This document shows, in pieces, positions 45,982-55,697 of a DNA stretch of 64,000 nucleotides. The stretch spans positions 52,791 through 116,790 of the forward strand of contig NZ_JALEGT010000019.1 of assembly GCF_022763305.1 (NCBI RefSeq), written 5' to 3'. The DNA is from Marivita sp. GTDB lineage: Bacteria > Pseudomonadota > Alphaproteobacteria > Rhodobacterales > Rhodobacteraceae. Position numbers and translations under genes: made by a program. The notes under the pieces are model-generated. The model saw nothing but the letters and a program-made list of their open reading frames with translations, did not search any database and was not told where the DNA came from. Each line of letters starts with the position of its first letter. Position 1 is the stretch's first letter.

Positions 45982-47207
45982 GAGCGGTAATCGGCGTTGA
46001 TCGAGATGTAGCCATGCGTCAGGTCGCAGGTCCACACGGTGGCCTGTCCACTGCCCATGCCCAGATCGACGGTCATAGCGATGTTTTCCTGCTTCATGAT
46101 CGCCGCGCCCTGTTCCTCGCGGTAGTCCGGATCGACCCAGCCGTTGGTGGCGACTTTGACATCCCCGAACGAAATGCTGAGCGTGTCGCGGTCGGCGGGT
46201 GCGCCGGATTTGCCGATGGCCATGACAACGCGGCCCCAGTTGGGGTCTTCCCCCGCGATGGCAGTTTTGACCAATGGCGAATTGGCGATGGACATGGCGT
46301 GAGTCTTGGCGTCGGCATCGTTGAGCGCGCCAGTGACTGTGATTTCGACGAACTTGGTAGCCCCCTCGCCGTCGCGGACAACCTGATGAGCGAGGTCCAA
46401 CATGACATGGTGCAGCGCGTCGCGGAAGGCGGTGTCTTCTGCACCGACTGTCAAACCCGACGCACCTGTAGCGGCGACCAACAGAGTGTCGGAGGTGGAG
46501 GTGTCACTGTCGACGGTGATGCTGTTGAAGGTCTTTTCGTTGATCTCGGACACGAAGGCCTGAAGATCGGTCTGAGCGATCTTGGCATCAGTGAAGATAT
46601 AGACCAGCATCGTCGCCATGTCGGGCGCGATCATGCCCGAACCCTTGGCAATGCCGGCGATGGTCACGGTGCCTCCCGGCAGTTCGACGCTGGTGGTCGA
46701 TCCTTTGGGGAAGGTGTCGGTGGTCATGATCGCCTTGGCGGCGTTCGGCAGTCCGGACTCGTCCAGATTGCCATACAGCTCTTCGACCTTGGCCGCGATG
46801 CGGTCATGCGGGAGGCGTTCGCCGATGACGCCGGTGGAGCTTGTGAAAACGCGGGTGGCGGGCAGGCCGGTCACGCGGGCGACCTCGGCACAAATGGCTT
46901 GGACAGACTCGTCCCCTGCCCGGCCTGTAAAGGCGTTGGAATTGCCGGAGTTGACGATGATGGCAGCGCCGCCTGCGTCCTCAAGCCGGATTTTCGATTG
47001 GCAGTCCAGTACGTTGGCGGATCGCGTGGCGGACTTGGTGAATGCCCCCGCCACGCAACTGCCGGGGTCAAGAACGGCCAGCATCACGTCGGTTCGCCCG
47101 GCATATTTCACGCCCGCGGCCGCGGTTGCAAACCTTGCGCCCTTGATCACCGGCAGCGTTGGGAAGCTGGCAGGCGCGAGGGGCGAAACCGATGTGATCT
47201 TGGCCAA
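45978..47207 (-). CDS. argJ: Bifunctional glutamate N-acetyltransferase/amino-acid acetyltransferase
   Basis: A 409-residue enzyme that recycles the acetyl group between N-acetylornithine and glutamate in arginine synthesis. The self-cleavage site is in KGSGMIAPDMATMLVYIFTD; the Ala-Thr bond breaks so that Thr becomes the N-terminal nucleophile of the β chain. Other marks are TSSTGVIGERLPHD and NSFTVDSDTSTSD-like NSITVDSDTSTSDTLL. Length is standard. It lies 3 nt after the isomerase gene and overlaps mutT, forming ppi–argJ–mutT. Confidence 0.95.
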   Translation of the reverse strand: MAKITSVSPLAPASFPTLPVIKGARFATAAAGVKYAGRTDVMLAVLDPGSCVAGAFTKSATRSANVLDCQSKIRLEDAGGAAIIVNSGNSNAFTGRAGDESVQAICAEVARVTGLPATRVFTSSTGVIGERLPHDRIAAKVEELYGNLDESGLPNAAKAIMTTDTFPKGSTTSVELPGGTVTIAGIAKGSGMIAPDMATMLVYIFTDAKIAQTDLQAFVSEINEKTFNSITVDSDTSTSDTLLVAATGASGLTVGAEDTAFRDALHHVMLDLAHQVVRDGEGATKFVEITVTGALNDADAKTHAMSIANSPLVKTAIAGEDPNWGRVVMAIGKSGAPADRDTLSISFGDVKVATNGWVDPDYREEQGAAIMKQENIAMTVDLGMGSGQATVWTCDLTHGYISINADYRS

Positions 47208-47210
47208 TTC

Positions 47211-48062
47211 TTAGTCCTCCAGAAGACCGAGATTGCCGAGGACAGATGTGTCGACATCTTCCTTGGCGGTGCGGGTGACATCAGCGGCGTTGGTCAGTTC
47301 GTCGATTTTCTGGCTGACCGCCTGCTGGCTGAGTTGATTTTCGATTTCTGCACGCACGCTGTCCAGAGCAGGCGCTTCCTGGAGGCGCTTCTCGTTCAGC
47401 GTGATGACGTGCCAGCCGAATTGCGTCTGCACCGGACCGGAAATCGCGCCTACTTCGAGCGTTTCGACAGCGGACTGAAACTCGGGGACCATCATGCCAG
47501 GACCAAACCAGCCGAGCTGACCGCCATTCGGGCCGGAGGGGCCAGTGGATTTCTCGCGTGCGACGGTGGCGAAATCAGCCCCACCATTGAGTTCCTCGAC
47601 GATGGCGGCAGCCTCTTCCTCGGTCTCGACAAGAATGTGCGAGGCGTTGAATTCCTCGGTCTTGTCACCGTTCACATAGGTTTCTTCGTAAAATGCCTGA
47701 ACGGCTTCGTCGGTGACGGCGTCGTCAACGATGCCTTCAATGACCTGTGCCGCCAGAAGGGCACGCCGTTCGTTTTCGAGGGCAAGCTGGATGCGACGGG
47801 TTTCCTCGCTGCCCTCCTGCTGGCTGAGCACCGTCTGCTGGACGATCTGATCCATGATGCCGTCCCAAAGCACATCGCTGGGAAGCTGCTGGTACTGTTC
47901 GGGCAGGGAGGCGCGGATCATCAGCATGTGACCCAGCGTGATCTCGGTGCCGTTGACCGTGGCCACCACCGAGTCTGCCGTCAGCGTATCCTGCGCCTGA
48001 ACCGGCATGGCCAGCATCAGCGCGAGCGCGCTTGCGGAGAGTTTCGTGATGAGATTCGTCAT
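47211..48062 (-). CDS. Periplasmic peptidyl-prolyl isomerase (parvulin/PpiC type)
   Basis: A 283-residue exported chaperone with signal peptide (SASALALMLAMPVQA, cut before QDT). An N-terminal helical chaperone region is followed by a PpiC/rotamase domain: NASHILVETEEEAAAIVEEL, GGADFATVAREKSTGPSG, GGQLGWFGPGMMVPEF and TQFGWHVITLNE. Members help outer-membrane and periplasmic proteins fold. I use the ATG giving MTNLITK; the frame continues upstream without a signal. It is divergent from secA with a 174-bp shared promoter region, and both act in export. Confidence 0.92.
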   Translation of the reverse strand: MTNLITKLSASALALMLAMPVQAQDTLTADSVVATVNGTEITLGHMLMIRASLPEQYQQLPSDVLWDGIMDQIVQQTVLSQQEGSEETRRIQLALENERRALLAAQVIEGIVDDAVTDEAVQAFYEETYVNGDKTEEFNASHILVETEEEAAAIVEELNGGADFATVAREKSTGPSGPNGGQLGWFGPGMMVPEFQSAVETLEVGAISGPVQTQFGWHVITLNEKRLQEAPALDSVRAEIENQLSQQAVSQKIDELTNAADVTRTAKEDVDTSVLGNLGLLED

Positions 48063-48101
48063 GTTTATCCTTCCAGAGCCGCCGGTACCGTTGGGGCGAC
48101 A

Positions 48102-48130
48102 TTGACAGTGTATTTGTCTGACCTTACATC
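48102..48130 (+). promoter_or_regulatory. Candidate secA promoter
   Basis: TTGACA (48102-48107) and TACATC (48125-48130) are 17 nt apart; the -35 is perfect, the -10 weak. Transcription would begin near 48137, leaving a leader of about 100 nt. It sits in the divergent ppi–secA gap. Confidence 0.5.
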
Positions 48131-48236
48131 GCCACAAGGCTCTGCGAAGCCAGTCGTTCCCCTGTGACATATGGGCTGTGTGCGAGGCGAGCAAGCAGAT
48201 GCCGCACACGAAGATGTCAAAGCTGAAAGTGGTTGC

Positions 48237-50948
48237 ATGCTGGGATTAGGTAAAGTCGCGCGCAAGGTGTTCGGAACGCCGAATGACCGCAAAGTCAAGG
48301 CGACGCGCCCGCTGATCGAAAAGATCAACGCACTGGAAGCGGAGTTCGAAAAACTGAACGATGCGCAGCTGATTGAAAAAACGGCTGAATTCAAGGCCCG
48401 GATCACCAATGGCGAAGCACTGGATGCCGTTCTGCCCGAGGCGTTTGCCAACTGCCGCGAGGCGGCAAAGCGCGCGCTGGGGCTGCGGGCCTTCGATGTG
48501 CAGTTGATGGGCGGGATTTTCCTGCATCAGGGCAACATCTCGGAAATGAAGACGGGTGAGGGCAAGACGCTGGTCGCGACTTTCCCGGCCTACCTGAACG
48601 CGCTCACGGGGCGCGGCGTGCATATCGTGACGGTCAACGATTACCTTGCCAAACGCGACAGCGAATGGATGAGCAAGGTTTACGGCGCGTTGGGGTTGAC
48701 CACGGGTGTGGTCTATCCGCGCCAGCCGGACGCGGAAAAGCAGGCCGCCTATGCCTGCGACATCACCTATGCGACCAACAACGAGCTGGGCTTTGACTAT
48801 CTGCGCGACAACATGAAGTCCGAACTGACGCAGATGTATCAGCGGGACCATTACATGGCGATTGTCGACGAGGTGGATTCCATCCTGATCGACGAAGCTC
48901 GGACGCCGCTGATCATTTCCGGCCCGGCACAGGACCGCAGCGAATTGTATGTGGCCATCGACCAGGTGATTCCGTCCCTCACCGAGGAACATTTCACGCT
49001 GGATGAAAAGACGCGGAACGTGACCTTCACCGACGAAGGGAACGAATACCTCGAGGAAACGCTGCACGGGCTTGGCCTGCTGCCTGACGAACAATCCTTG
49101 TACGATCCGGAAAGCACCACGCTGATCCATCACATCAACCAGGGTCTGCGGGCGCACAAGCTGTATCAGAAGGACAAGGATTACATCGTCCGCGATGGCG
49201 AAGTGGTGCTGATCGACGAATTCACCGGTCGCATGATGGCCGGGCGGCGTCTGTCCGAGGGTCTGCATCAGGCAATCGAAGCGAAGGAAGGCTGCAAGAT
49301 CCAGCCCGAGAACGTCACGCTCGCGTCGGTGACGTTCCAGAACTACTTCCGTCTCTATGAAAAGCTGGCCGGGATGACCGGTACGGCGGCGACCGAGGCC
49401 GACGAATTCGCCGAGATTTACGGGCTTGGTGTTGTCGAAGTGCCGACCAACCGGGCGATTGCGCGGATCGACGAGGACGACAAGGTCTATCGCACGGCCA
49501 AGGAAAAATACGACGCGATCGTCACCGAGATCAAAGAGGCCCACGCCAAAGGGCAGCCTGTTCTGGTGGGCACGACCTCGATCGAGAAGTCCGAGATGCT
49601 GAGCCAGTTGCTGACGCAAGCCGGGCTCAAGCACAATGTCCTAAATGCGCGCCAGCACGAGCAGGAAGCGCAGATCGTCGCCGATGCCGGCAAGCTGGGC
49701 GCGATCACCATCGCCACCAACATGGCCGGTCGCGGGACCGACATCAAACTGGGCGGCAATGTCGAGTTCAAGATCATGGAAGCGATTGCCGCCGATCCCG
49801 AAGGTGACCCCGAGGCGATCCGGAAGCGGATCGAAGAGGGGCATGCCGCCGACGAAGAGGCGGTCAAGGCTGCGGGAGGTCTGTTCGTTCTGGCCACCGA
49901 ACGCCATGAAAGCCGCCGCATCGACAACCAGTTGCGTGGCCGCTCGGGCCGTCAGGGTGACCCCGGCCGGTCGTCCTTCTTCCTGTCGCTGGACGATGAT
50001 CTGATGCGTATCTTCGGCTCTGAACGGCTGGACAAGGTGCTGTCTACGCTGGGCATGAAGGAAGGCGAGGCGATCGTGCACCCGTGGGTGAACAAGTCGC
50101 TCGAGCGCGCGCAGGCCAAGGTCGAGGGGCGCAACTTCGACATCCGCAAGCAACTTCTGAAATTCGACGACGTGATGAACGATCAGCGGAAGGTGATCTT
50201 CAGCCAGCGCCGCGAGATCATGGAAGCGCAGGATCTGTCCGAAATCGCCCGCGACATGCGCCATCAGGTGATCGACGATCTGGTGGACACTTACATCCCC
50301 CCCAAAACCTATGCAGATCAGTGGAATACCCAAGGCCTGCACGAGGCCGTGAAAGAGCTGGTTGGTGTTGACGCCCCTGTCGTCGCCTGGGGAGATGAAG
50401 AGGGTGTGGATGCCGAGGTGATCCGCGAGCGGCTCGAGGACGCGTCGGACGAGATGATGGCGAAAAAGGCCGAGGCCTTTGGCGCGGACACGATGCGCCA
50501 GATCGAAAAGCAGGTGCTGCTGCAGACGATTGACAGCAAGTGGCGCGAACACCTGCTGACGCTGGAACATCTGCGATCGGTCGTGGGATTCCGGGGATAT
50601 GCGCAGCGCGATCCGCTGAACGAGTACAAGTCCGAGGCGTTCCAGTTGTTCGAATCCATGCTCGACAGTCTGCGTGAGGACGTCAGCAAGCAGTTGGGCA
50701 AGGTTCGCCCGATGACCGAGGAAGAGCAGAAGGCGATGCTTCAACAGATGGCCGCGCAACAGGCCGCGATGGCGCGCGCCGCCGAAGCGGCCACGGCACA
50801 GCCGGGCACTCCGCCAGTTGACACTGAAGCCGCCATTGACGGCTTCGATGAAGCCGATCCCACGACTTGGGGCAATCCGGGCCGGAACGATGCCTGCCCC
50901 TGTGGATCCGGCAAGAAGTTCAAGCATTGTCATGGACGGCTGGCCTAA
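48237..50948 (+). CDS. secA: Preprotein translocase ATPase SecA
   Basis: A 903-residue motor that drives proteins through SecYEG. Visible parts: Walker [14 protein letters not shown]-like motif [15 protein letters not shown], the second nucleotide-fold motif [37 protein letters not shown] and the C-terminal zinc finger [16 protein letters not shown] that binds SecB and lipid. I start at the ATG giving [17 protein letters not shown]; the longer upstream frame has no ribosome site. The 3' end contains GGACGGC, which pairs with a complement just after the stop (50934-50956). Confidence 0.97.
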   Translation: MLGLGKVARKVFGTPNDRKVKATRPLIEKINALEAEFEKLNDAQLIEKTAEFKARITNGEALDAVLPEAFANCREAAKRALGLRAFDVQLMGGIFLHQGNISEMKTGEGKTLVATFPAYLNALTGRGVHIVTVNDYLAKRDSEWMSKVYGALGLTTGVVYPRQPDAEKQAAYACDITYATNNELGFDYLRDNMKSELTQMYQRDHYMAIVDEVDSILIDEARTPLIISGPAQDRSELYVAIDQVIPSLTEEHFTLDEKTRNVTFTDEGNEYLEETLHGLGLLPDEQSLYDPESTTLIHHINQGLRAHKLYQKDKDYIVRDGEVVLIDEFTGRMMAGRRLSEGLHQAIEAKEGCKIQPENVTLASVTFQNYFRLYEKLAGMTGTAATEADEFAEIYGLGVVEVPTNRAIARIDEDDKVYRTAKEKYDAIVTEIKEAHAKGQPVLVGTTSIEKSEMLSQLLTQAGLKHNVLNARQHEQEAQIVADAGKLGAITIATNMAGRGTDIKLGGNVEFKIMEAIAADPEGDPEAIRKRIEEGHAADEEAVKAAGGLFVLATERHESRRIDNQLRGRSGRQGDPGRSSFFLSLDDDLMRIFGSERLDKVLSTLGMKEGEAIVHPWVNKSLERAQAKVEGRNFDIRKQLLKFDDVMNDQRKVIFSQRREIMEAQDLSEIARDMRHQVIDDLVDTYIPPKTYADQWNTQGLHEAVKELVGVDAPVVAWGDEEGVDAEVIRERLEDASDEMMAKKAEAFGADTMRQIEKQVLLQTIDSKWREHLLTLEHLRSVVGFRGYAQRDPLNEYKSEAFQLFESMLDSLREDVSKQLGKVRPMTEEEQKAMLQQMAAQQAAMARAAEAATAQPGTPPVDTEAAIDGFDEADPTTWGNPGRNDACPCGSGKKFKHCHGRLA

Positions 50949-50956
50949 GGCCGTCC
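50934..50956 (+). terminator. Hairpin across the secA stop codon
   Basis: GGACGGC (50934-50940) pairs with GCCGTCC (50950-50956), with the stop codon in the loop region. No T-run follows, so it is a weak terminator candidate or a 3'-end stabiliser. Confidence 0.4.
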
Positions 50957-51054
50957 TGCCACAATCCCGTCCCAAAGTGACCCATTCGCTGCCCTAGGCA
51001 GACCCAAATCCTTTGGCATTTCTTCCCGTGCATGTTGTGTATCGGGAGTCTGTC

Positions 51055-52020
51055 ATGGACAGGAAGTTCACTATTCGTATCGCAGCCATCACGCTTTGCG
51101 CGGCGCTTGGGATCGGGCTGGTGATGCAGTCCTGGCCATCGTCGAAGCCGCGCAGCGTCACACAGGTGCCTTTGGTGGTGTCCGATGTGCAACCTGTATC
51201 CTCGACCCCCCGCGACCTGGTGCCGGTCGATATGCCCATGGTCGCATCACTTCCCGACACTATCGTGTCCGCCGCGGTAACACCTGTCATCGAAACCCCC
51301 GAGATCGCGATTCCCGAAGCGCCGGTCGACACCGGTTTTGCCTGTGACGTCGCAATGACCGCGACGCCGACGGCGGGCGCGATGATGTCGGTCGAGATCA
51401 CGGCCCCCTGCCATGGCAGCGAACGCGTGACCCTGCATCACAACGGGCTGATGTTCACGACCGTGATGCAGCCCGATGGCAGCCTGTCTCTCGATGTTCC
51501 CGCCCTGTCCGAACAGGCCCTTGTGATTGCGTCTTTCCTGGATGGCGAAGGTGCGGTTGCAATGACCGAGGTAAGTTCGGTCCCCTTCTATGATCGCGTT
51601 GTCCTGCAATGGCGTGGCGATGCCGGGCTGCAGCTGCATGCGCGGGAATTCGATGCCGAGTATTTCACGGACGGCCATATCTGGCATGGCGCCAGTGGAG
51701 AACCGAGCCGTGCCGCAACCGGGCAAGGCGGATTTCTGACCACGCTGGGCCGGGTCGACGCGCCGGATGCCTTACTGGCCGAGGTCTATACCTTTCCCTC
51801 CGGCATGACGCAGGCGTCGGGTACGGTCGCGCTGACCGTCGAGGCCGAAATCATCGCGTCGAACTGCGACAGAAGCGTCGAGGCGCAGACCCTCGAGATT
51901 CGCAATGGCGGCACGCTGTCGTCAAAAGAGCTGACCATCGACGTGCCAGGTTGCGATGCCGTCGGGGATTTCTTGCTGTTGAAAAATCTCGTCGAAGACC
52001 TGACAATCGCTGCAAAATAG
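51055..52020 (+). CDS. Exported or membrane-anchored protein of unknown function near secA
   Basis: A 321-residue protein with an N-terminal hydrophobic helix (RIAAITLCAALGIGLVM), then a Pro/Val/Ser-rich linker of about 60 residues (VQPVSSTPRDLVPVDMPMVA) and a β-rich domain beginning DTGFACDVAMTATPTAGAMM. Cysteines in FACDV and APCHG, and in SNCDR and PGCDA, can form two disulfides. I know no domain name. It is followed by the PBP–OmpA fusion gene after 27 nt, so the two may act together in the envelope. Confidence 0.75.
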   Translation: MDRKFTIRIAAITLCAALGIGLVMQSWPSSKPRSVTQVPLVVSDVQPVSSTPRDLVPVDMPMVASLPDTIVSAAVTPVIETPEIAIPEAPVDTGFACDVAMTATPTAGAMMSVEITAPCHGSERVTLHHNGLMFTTVMQPDGSLSLDVPALSEQALVIASFLDGEGAVAMTEVSSVPFYDRVVLQWRGDAGLQLHAREFDAEYFTDGHIWHGASGEPSRAATGQGGFLTTLGRVDAPDALLAEVYTFPSGMTQASGTVALTVEAEIIASNCDRSVEAQTLEIRNGGTLSSKELTIDVPGCDAVGDFLLLKNLVEDLTIAAK

Positions 52021-52047
52021 GCGGGCGGGTCAAAGGCTCTTTGTGAG

Positions 52048-53607
52048 ATGAAACAGTTCTGTGCGGCGCTTTTGGCCGCACTTTTCCTTGTAGTGAGTGC
52101 GAGCGCCTCGCGCGCGGATGACGTGACGCTGCGGTCGCGCGATGGAGCGATCGAATTGTCGGGCACCCTTTTGGGCTTTGACGGCGAATATTACCGCGTC
52201 GAGACCCAGTATGGTGAATTGACCGTCGATGGATCGGGCGTTCTCTGCGAAGGGCCGGGATGTCCGTCATTGACCCCATTCGTGGCCGAACTCTCGATTT
52301 CCGGATCTTCGACCATCGGAGATGTGCTGATGCCCGCACTTGTCGAAGGCTTTGCGCTGCAGTCCGGCCTGAAGGCAGAGCGGATCACCCGGGACGAGGC
52401 GCATTTCGACTATGTCCTGACCGGCCCCGAAGGGAAGACGCCGGTCGGCCGGTTCCGATTCCGCGTGACCAGCACCGATGAGGGCTTTGCCGATCTGCTG
52501 GCTGACGAGGCGGACCTCGTGATGGCGCTGCGCGAGATTCGTCCGGGCGAATTGTCCCTTGCGGCCGAGGTCGGACTCGGGCAGCTCGACGATCTGAACC
52601 GCAGTCGGGTTCTGGCGCTGGACGCAATGACGGTGATCGTGTCGCCAACCAATCCTGTGGCGGCTGTATCGGTGTCGGATCTGGCGCGGATTCTGGCCGG
52701 TCAGATCGACAACTGGCGCACATTGGGCGGGCCGGATGCACCAATCACGATCCACATGCGTGACGCTCAGTCCGGCATCGCACAGGCGGTCGAAGATCGC
52801 GTGCTTCAGCAAGCCGGGCTGCGCCTGACGGACGAAGTGATACGGCATGCGACCAATGTGGCTTTGGCCGACGCGGTGGCGCGCGACCAGCTTGCGCTGG
52901 GAGTGGCGAGTTATTCAGAAATCGGCAACAGCAAGCCCCTGGCGCTGACCGGGACCTGCGGGTTCCAGTTGCGCGCCAATCGGCTGACTATCAAGACTGA
53001 GGATTACCCGCTGACCGCGCCGATGTTCCTCTACATTCCAGCGCGACGCTTGCCCAAGCTGGCGCGGGACTTTCTGGCTTATGCGCGTACCGCGCCTGCA
53101 CAGATCATCACGCGGCGGGCCGGGTTCGTGGATCAGGCACCCGAAGAGATAGCGCTCAATGCGCAGGGGGACCGGTTCGCCAATGCCATCCGCGTGGCCG
53201 AGGGCGAGGCGGATTTGCTGGCTTTGAAGCGGATGGTCGATACGCTGGCCCCACTGCGGCGCCTGTCCACCTCGTTCCGGTTCGAGGCAGGGGCGGCACG
53301 GCTGGACGCCCAGTCACGGTCGAACGTGCAGCAGTTGGCCCATGCGATCGAGGCCGGAGTTTATGACGGGCGGCAGTTGGTGTTCGTCGGATTCTCCGAT
53401 GGCGAAGGCCCGGCGGAAGGCAATCTGCGCATTGCGCAGCAAAGAGCGCAGGCCGTGAAACAGGCGATCGAGGCCGCGGTAGAAACAGCCGATCTGTCAC
53501 AGCTGCAGCTGTCGACTGACGCATTCGGCGAAGCAATGCCGATGGCCTGTGACGACACAAGCTGGGGACGGCAGGTGAACCGGCGGGTCGAGGTCTGGGT
53601 GCGCTAG
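52048..53607 (+). CDS. Phosphate-binding-protein-like domain fused to OmpA C-terminal domain
   Basis: A 519-residue exported protein (signal peptide AALLAALFLVVSASASRA). Residues about 24-80 form a short β-rich module. Residues about 80-330 form a PstS-like periplasmic binding domain (ELSISGSSTIGDVLMPALVE, where GSST is the anion-loop type segment). Residues about 405-519 form an OmpA-C peptidoglycan-binding domain (FVGFSDGEGPAEGNLRIAQQ and NRRVEVWVR). The arrangement would hold a binding domain on the cell wall. The ligand is unknown. It ends in a 4-nt convergent overlap with radC. Confidence 0.83.
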   Translation: MKQFCAALLAALFLVVSASASRADDVTLRSRDGAIELSGTLLGFDGEYYRVETQYGELTVDGSGVLCEGPGCPSLTPFVAELSISGSSTIGDVLMPALVEGFALQSGLKAERITRDEAHFDYVLTGPEGKTPVGRFRFRVTSTDEGFADLLADEADLVMALREIRPGELSLAAEVGLGQLDDLNRSRVLALDAMTVIVSPTNPVAAVSVSDLARILAGQIDNWRTLGGPDAPITIHMRDAQSGIAQAVEDRVLQQAGLRLTDEVIRHATNVALADAVARDQLALGVASYSEIGNSKPLALTGTCGFQLRANRLTIKTEDYPLTAPMFLYIPARRLPKLARDFLAYARTAPAQIITRRAGFVDQAPEEIALNAQGDRFANAIRVAEGEADLLALKRMVDTLAPLRRLSTSFRFEAGAARLDAQSRSNVQQLAHAIEAGVYDGRQLVFVGFSDGEGPAEGNLRIAQQRAQAVKQAIEAAVETADLSQLQLSTDAFGEAMPMACDDTSWGRQVNRRVEVWVR

Positions 53608-54371
53608 AGATAGCCTTCGGATTTGAAGCTGACCTCGCGCGATTTTCCAATGATCAAATGATCATGCAGGGTAATGCCCATCCCTTCGCAGGCCCGCCGG
53701 ATGGTCTCGGTCATGTCGATATCGGCGCCTGAAGGCGTCGGGTCACCCGAGGGGTGGTTGTGCACAAGGATCAGTGCCGACGCGTTCAGATCCAGCGCGC
53801 GTTTGATCACCTCGCGCGGATAGACGGGGACATGATCGACCGTGCCTTTGCCCTGGATTTCATCCGCGATCAGGACATTCTTGCGGTCCAGAAACAGCAC
53901 GCGGAAGAGTTCAGTGTCACGATGGGACATCGTCACACGGCAATAGTCGAGCAGCGCATCCCAGCTTGAGATGACAGGGCGTTTCAGAACCCTGCCCTGG
54001 GACATGCGGTGCGTCGCGGCTTCGATCAGTTTGAGGTCGAACGCGGTTTCGGGACCCACGCCCTCCACCTCCTTCAGGCGATCGATGGGTGCCGACAAGA
54101 CGCAGTTGAAGTCACCGAAAGTGGCGATCAGACGATGCGCGACCGGTTTCACATCGCCATTCCGAAGCGATCGGAAAAGGAGAAGTTCGAGCAGTTCGTA
54201 ATCGGGCAGCGGATCGGCACCACCTGCAATGAAACGGGCACGCAGGCGTTTGCGATGACCATCGATATAGGACGGCTGTTTTTTCCTGATTGCGTCGCTC
54301 TTGGACGGCGGCGTGGGCGCGAAAGCCGCGGCTTCGAAGAGCGAAGGTTGTGGAGGACGAGACTGCACCAT
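53604..54371 (-). CDS. radC: RadC-family JAMM domain protein
   Basis: A 255-residue protein. The C-terminal JAB1/MPN-like domain has the metal motif HNHPSGDPTPSGADIDMT. The N-terminal half has a helix-hairpin-helix-type segment (RLKEVEGVGPETAFDLKLIE). RadC is widely called a DNA-repair protein, but its biochemical role is not established. The start ATG is preceded by a weak ribosome site. The 3' end overlaps the PBP–OmpA gene by 4 nt on the opposite strand. Its 5' region faces the dnaJ terminator. Confidence 0.92.
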   Translation of the reverse strand: MVQSRPPQPSLFEAAAFAPTPPSKSDAIRKKQPSYIDGHRKRLRARFIAGGADPLPDYELLELLLFRSLRNGDVKPVAHRLIATFGDFNCVLSAPIDRLKEVEGVGPETAFDLKLIEAATHRMSQGRVLKRPVISSWDALLDYCRVTMSHRDTELFRVLFLDRKNVLIADEIQGKGTVDHVPVYPREVIKRALDLNASALILVHNHPSGDPTPSGADIDMTETIRRACEGMGITLHDHLIIGKSREVSFKSEGYL

Positions 54372-54437
54372 GTGCTGATCATGGCGCGTGGATCGTTAAG
54401 AAAAGGCTAAGCAATCCTGTATGGCCCGAAACGATGA

Positions 54438-54464
54438 AAGGCCCCGAAGAGTCTCCGGAGCCTT
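54438..54464 (-). terminator. Intrinsic terminator after dnaJ
   Basis: On the minus strand a 12-bp stem (with two G·U pairs) and a 3-nt loop lie at 54438-54449/54453-54464, followed by TTTCATCGTTT. The dnaJ stop TGA is followed by TGA and TAA in the same frame, immediately before the stem. Confidence 0.8.
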
Positions 54465-54468
54465 ATCA

Positions 54469-55623
54469 TCAGCCTTTCATCGAATCCCAAAAGCCCTTTA
54501 CAGATTTGAAAAAGCTCTTGGATTCCGGGTTGTTGTCTTCGCTCAGCTCTTCGAATTCACGCAGCAGTTCTTTCTGCTTTGCGGTCAGATTGACCGGTGT
54601 TTCCACCGCGAGTTCAATGAACATGTCGCCCTGCCCTGCACCACGCAGCGCGGGCATGCCCTTGCTGCGAAGGCGCATCTGGCGGCCGGACTGGCTTCCT
54701 GCCGGGATAGCGACACGGCTGCGACCGCCGTCGATGCTGGGCACTTCGATATTGCCACCCAGGGCGGCAACGGTCATCGATACGGGCACGCGGCAATGCA
54801 GGTGCACCCCATCACGTTCGAAAAGATCGTGCTTGGCCACCTCGATAAAGATGTAGAGATCGCCCGGAGGTCCGCCGCGCAGACCCGCCTCACCCTCACC
54901 AGCAAGACGGATACGGGTGCCGGTTTCCACGCCCTTCGGGATATTCACGGACAGAGCACGCTCTTTCTGGACGCGGCCAGCCCCGCTGCATGTCTTGCAG
55001 GGGTTCTTGATCGTCTGGCCCAGACCGGAACAGGTCGGACAGGTGCGTTCGACAGTGAAGAACCCTTGGGTCGCACGAACCTTGCCCATGCCGGAACAGG
55101 TGGGACAGGTCGTGGGTTCGGCCCCGCCTTCGGCACCAGAACCGTTGCAAGACCCACACTGGACCGAGGTTGGCACCTGGATCGTCTTCTGCAGACCCCC
55201 ATAGGCATCTTCAAGCGTCACACGCAGGTTGTAGCGCAGGTCGGCCCCGCGCGAAGCGCGCTGACGCCCGCCACCACGGCCGCCGCCCATGAAATCACCG
55301 AAGAGATCGTCGAACACGTCAGAAAAGGCGCTGGCGAAATCGCCCTGTCCGCCGCCGCCAAAGCCACCGGGACGACCACCGCCGCCCATGCCGCCTTCAA
55401 AGGCCGCGTGGCCATAGCGGTCATAGGCCGCTTTCTTGTCAGCGTCCTTGAGAACCTCGTAGGCCTCGTTCGCTTCCTTGAACTGCTCTTCCGCCTTTGG
55501 ATTGTCTGCGTTGCGATCGGGATGAAGCTCTTTCGCCTTGGCGCGATAGGCTTTCTTGATCTCGTCAGCAGAAGCGCCTTTCTTGAGGCCGAGCACTTCG
55601 TAGTAGTCACGTTTGGACATCAT
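54469..55623 (-). CDS. dnaJ: Chaperone protein DnaJ
   Basis: A 384-residue Hsp40. The J domain opens [20 protein letters not shown] and has the HPD motif (ELHPDRNAD). A Gly/Phe region ([18 protein letters not shown]) follows, then four CxxCxGxG zinc repeats ([32 protein letters not shown]) and the C-terminal substrate-binding domains. DnaJ stimulates DnaK ATPase. The gene lies 74 nt after dnaK and probably shares the heat-shock promoter. Two ATGs in a row mark the start (MMSKRDYY). Confidence 0.97.
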   Translation of the reverse strand: MMSKRDYYEVLGLKKGASADEIKKAYRAKAKELHPDRNADNPKAEEQFKEANEAYEVLKDADKKAAYDRYGHAAFEGGMGGGGRPGGFGGGGQGDFASAFSDVFDDLFGDFMGGGRGGGRQRASRGADLRYNLRVTLEDAYGGLQKTIQVPTSVQCGSCNGSGAEGGAEPTTCPTCSGMGKVRATQGFFTVERTCPTCSGLGQTIKNPCKTCSGAGRVQKERALSVNIPKGVETGTRIRLAGEGEAGLRGGPPGDLYIFIEVAKHDLFERDGVHLHCRVPVSMTVAALGGNIEVPSIDGGRSRVAIPAGSQSGRQMRLRSKGMPALRGAGQGDMFIELAVETPVNLTAKQKELLREFEELSEDNNPESKSFFKSVKGFWDSMKG

Positions 55624-55647
55624 GCCCTCCTTCTACGGAACGAGAGA

Positions 55648-55672
55648 GGCCGGCCCGGTGTCCGGACCGGCC
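55648..55672 (-). other. Hairpin between dnaK and dnaJ
   Basis: An 11-bp GC-rich stem (55648-55658 with 55662-55672, one mismatch/wobble) closes a 3-nt loop. On the minus strand it follows the dnaK stop by about 25 nt; no T-run follows, so it likely acts as an mRNA processing or stability element rather than a full terminator. Confidence 0.6.
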
Positions 55673-55697
55673 CCTTTTCGGTTCCGCCCAACCAGCG

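Noticed and set aside
46014..48167. 717-codon plus-strand frame over argJ and the isomerase
   Set aside because: Antisense to two complete conserved enzymes; no domain in the product.
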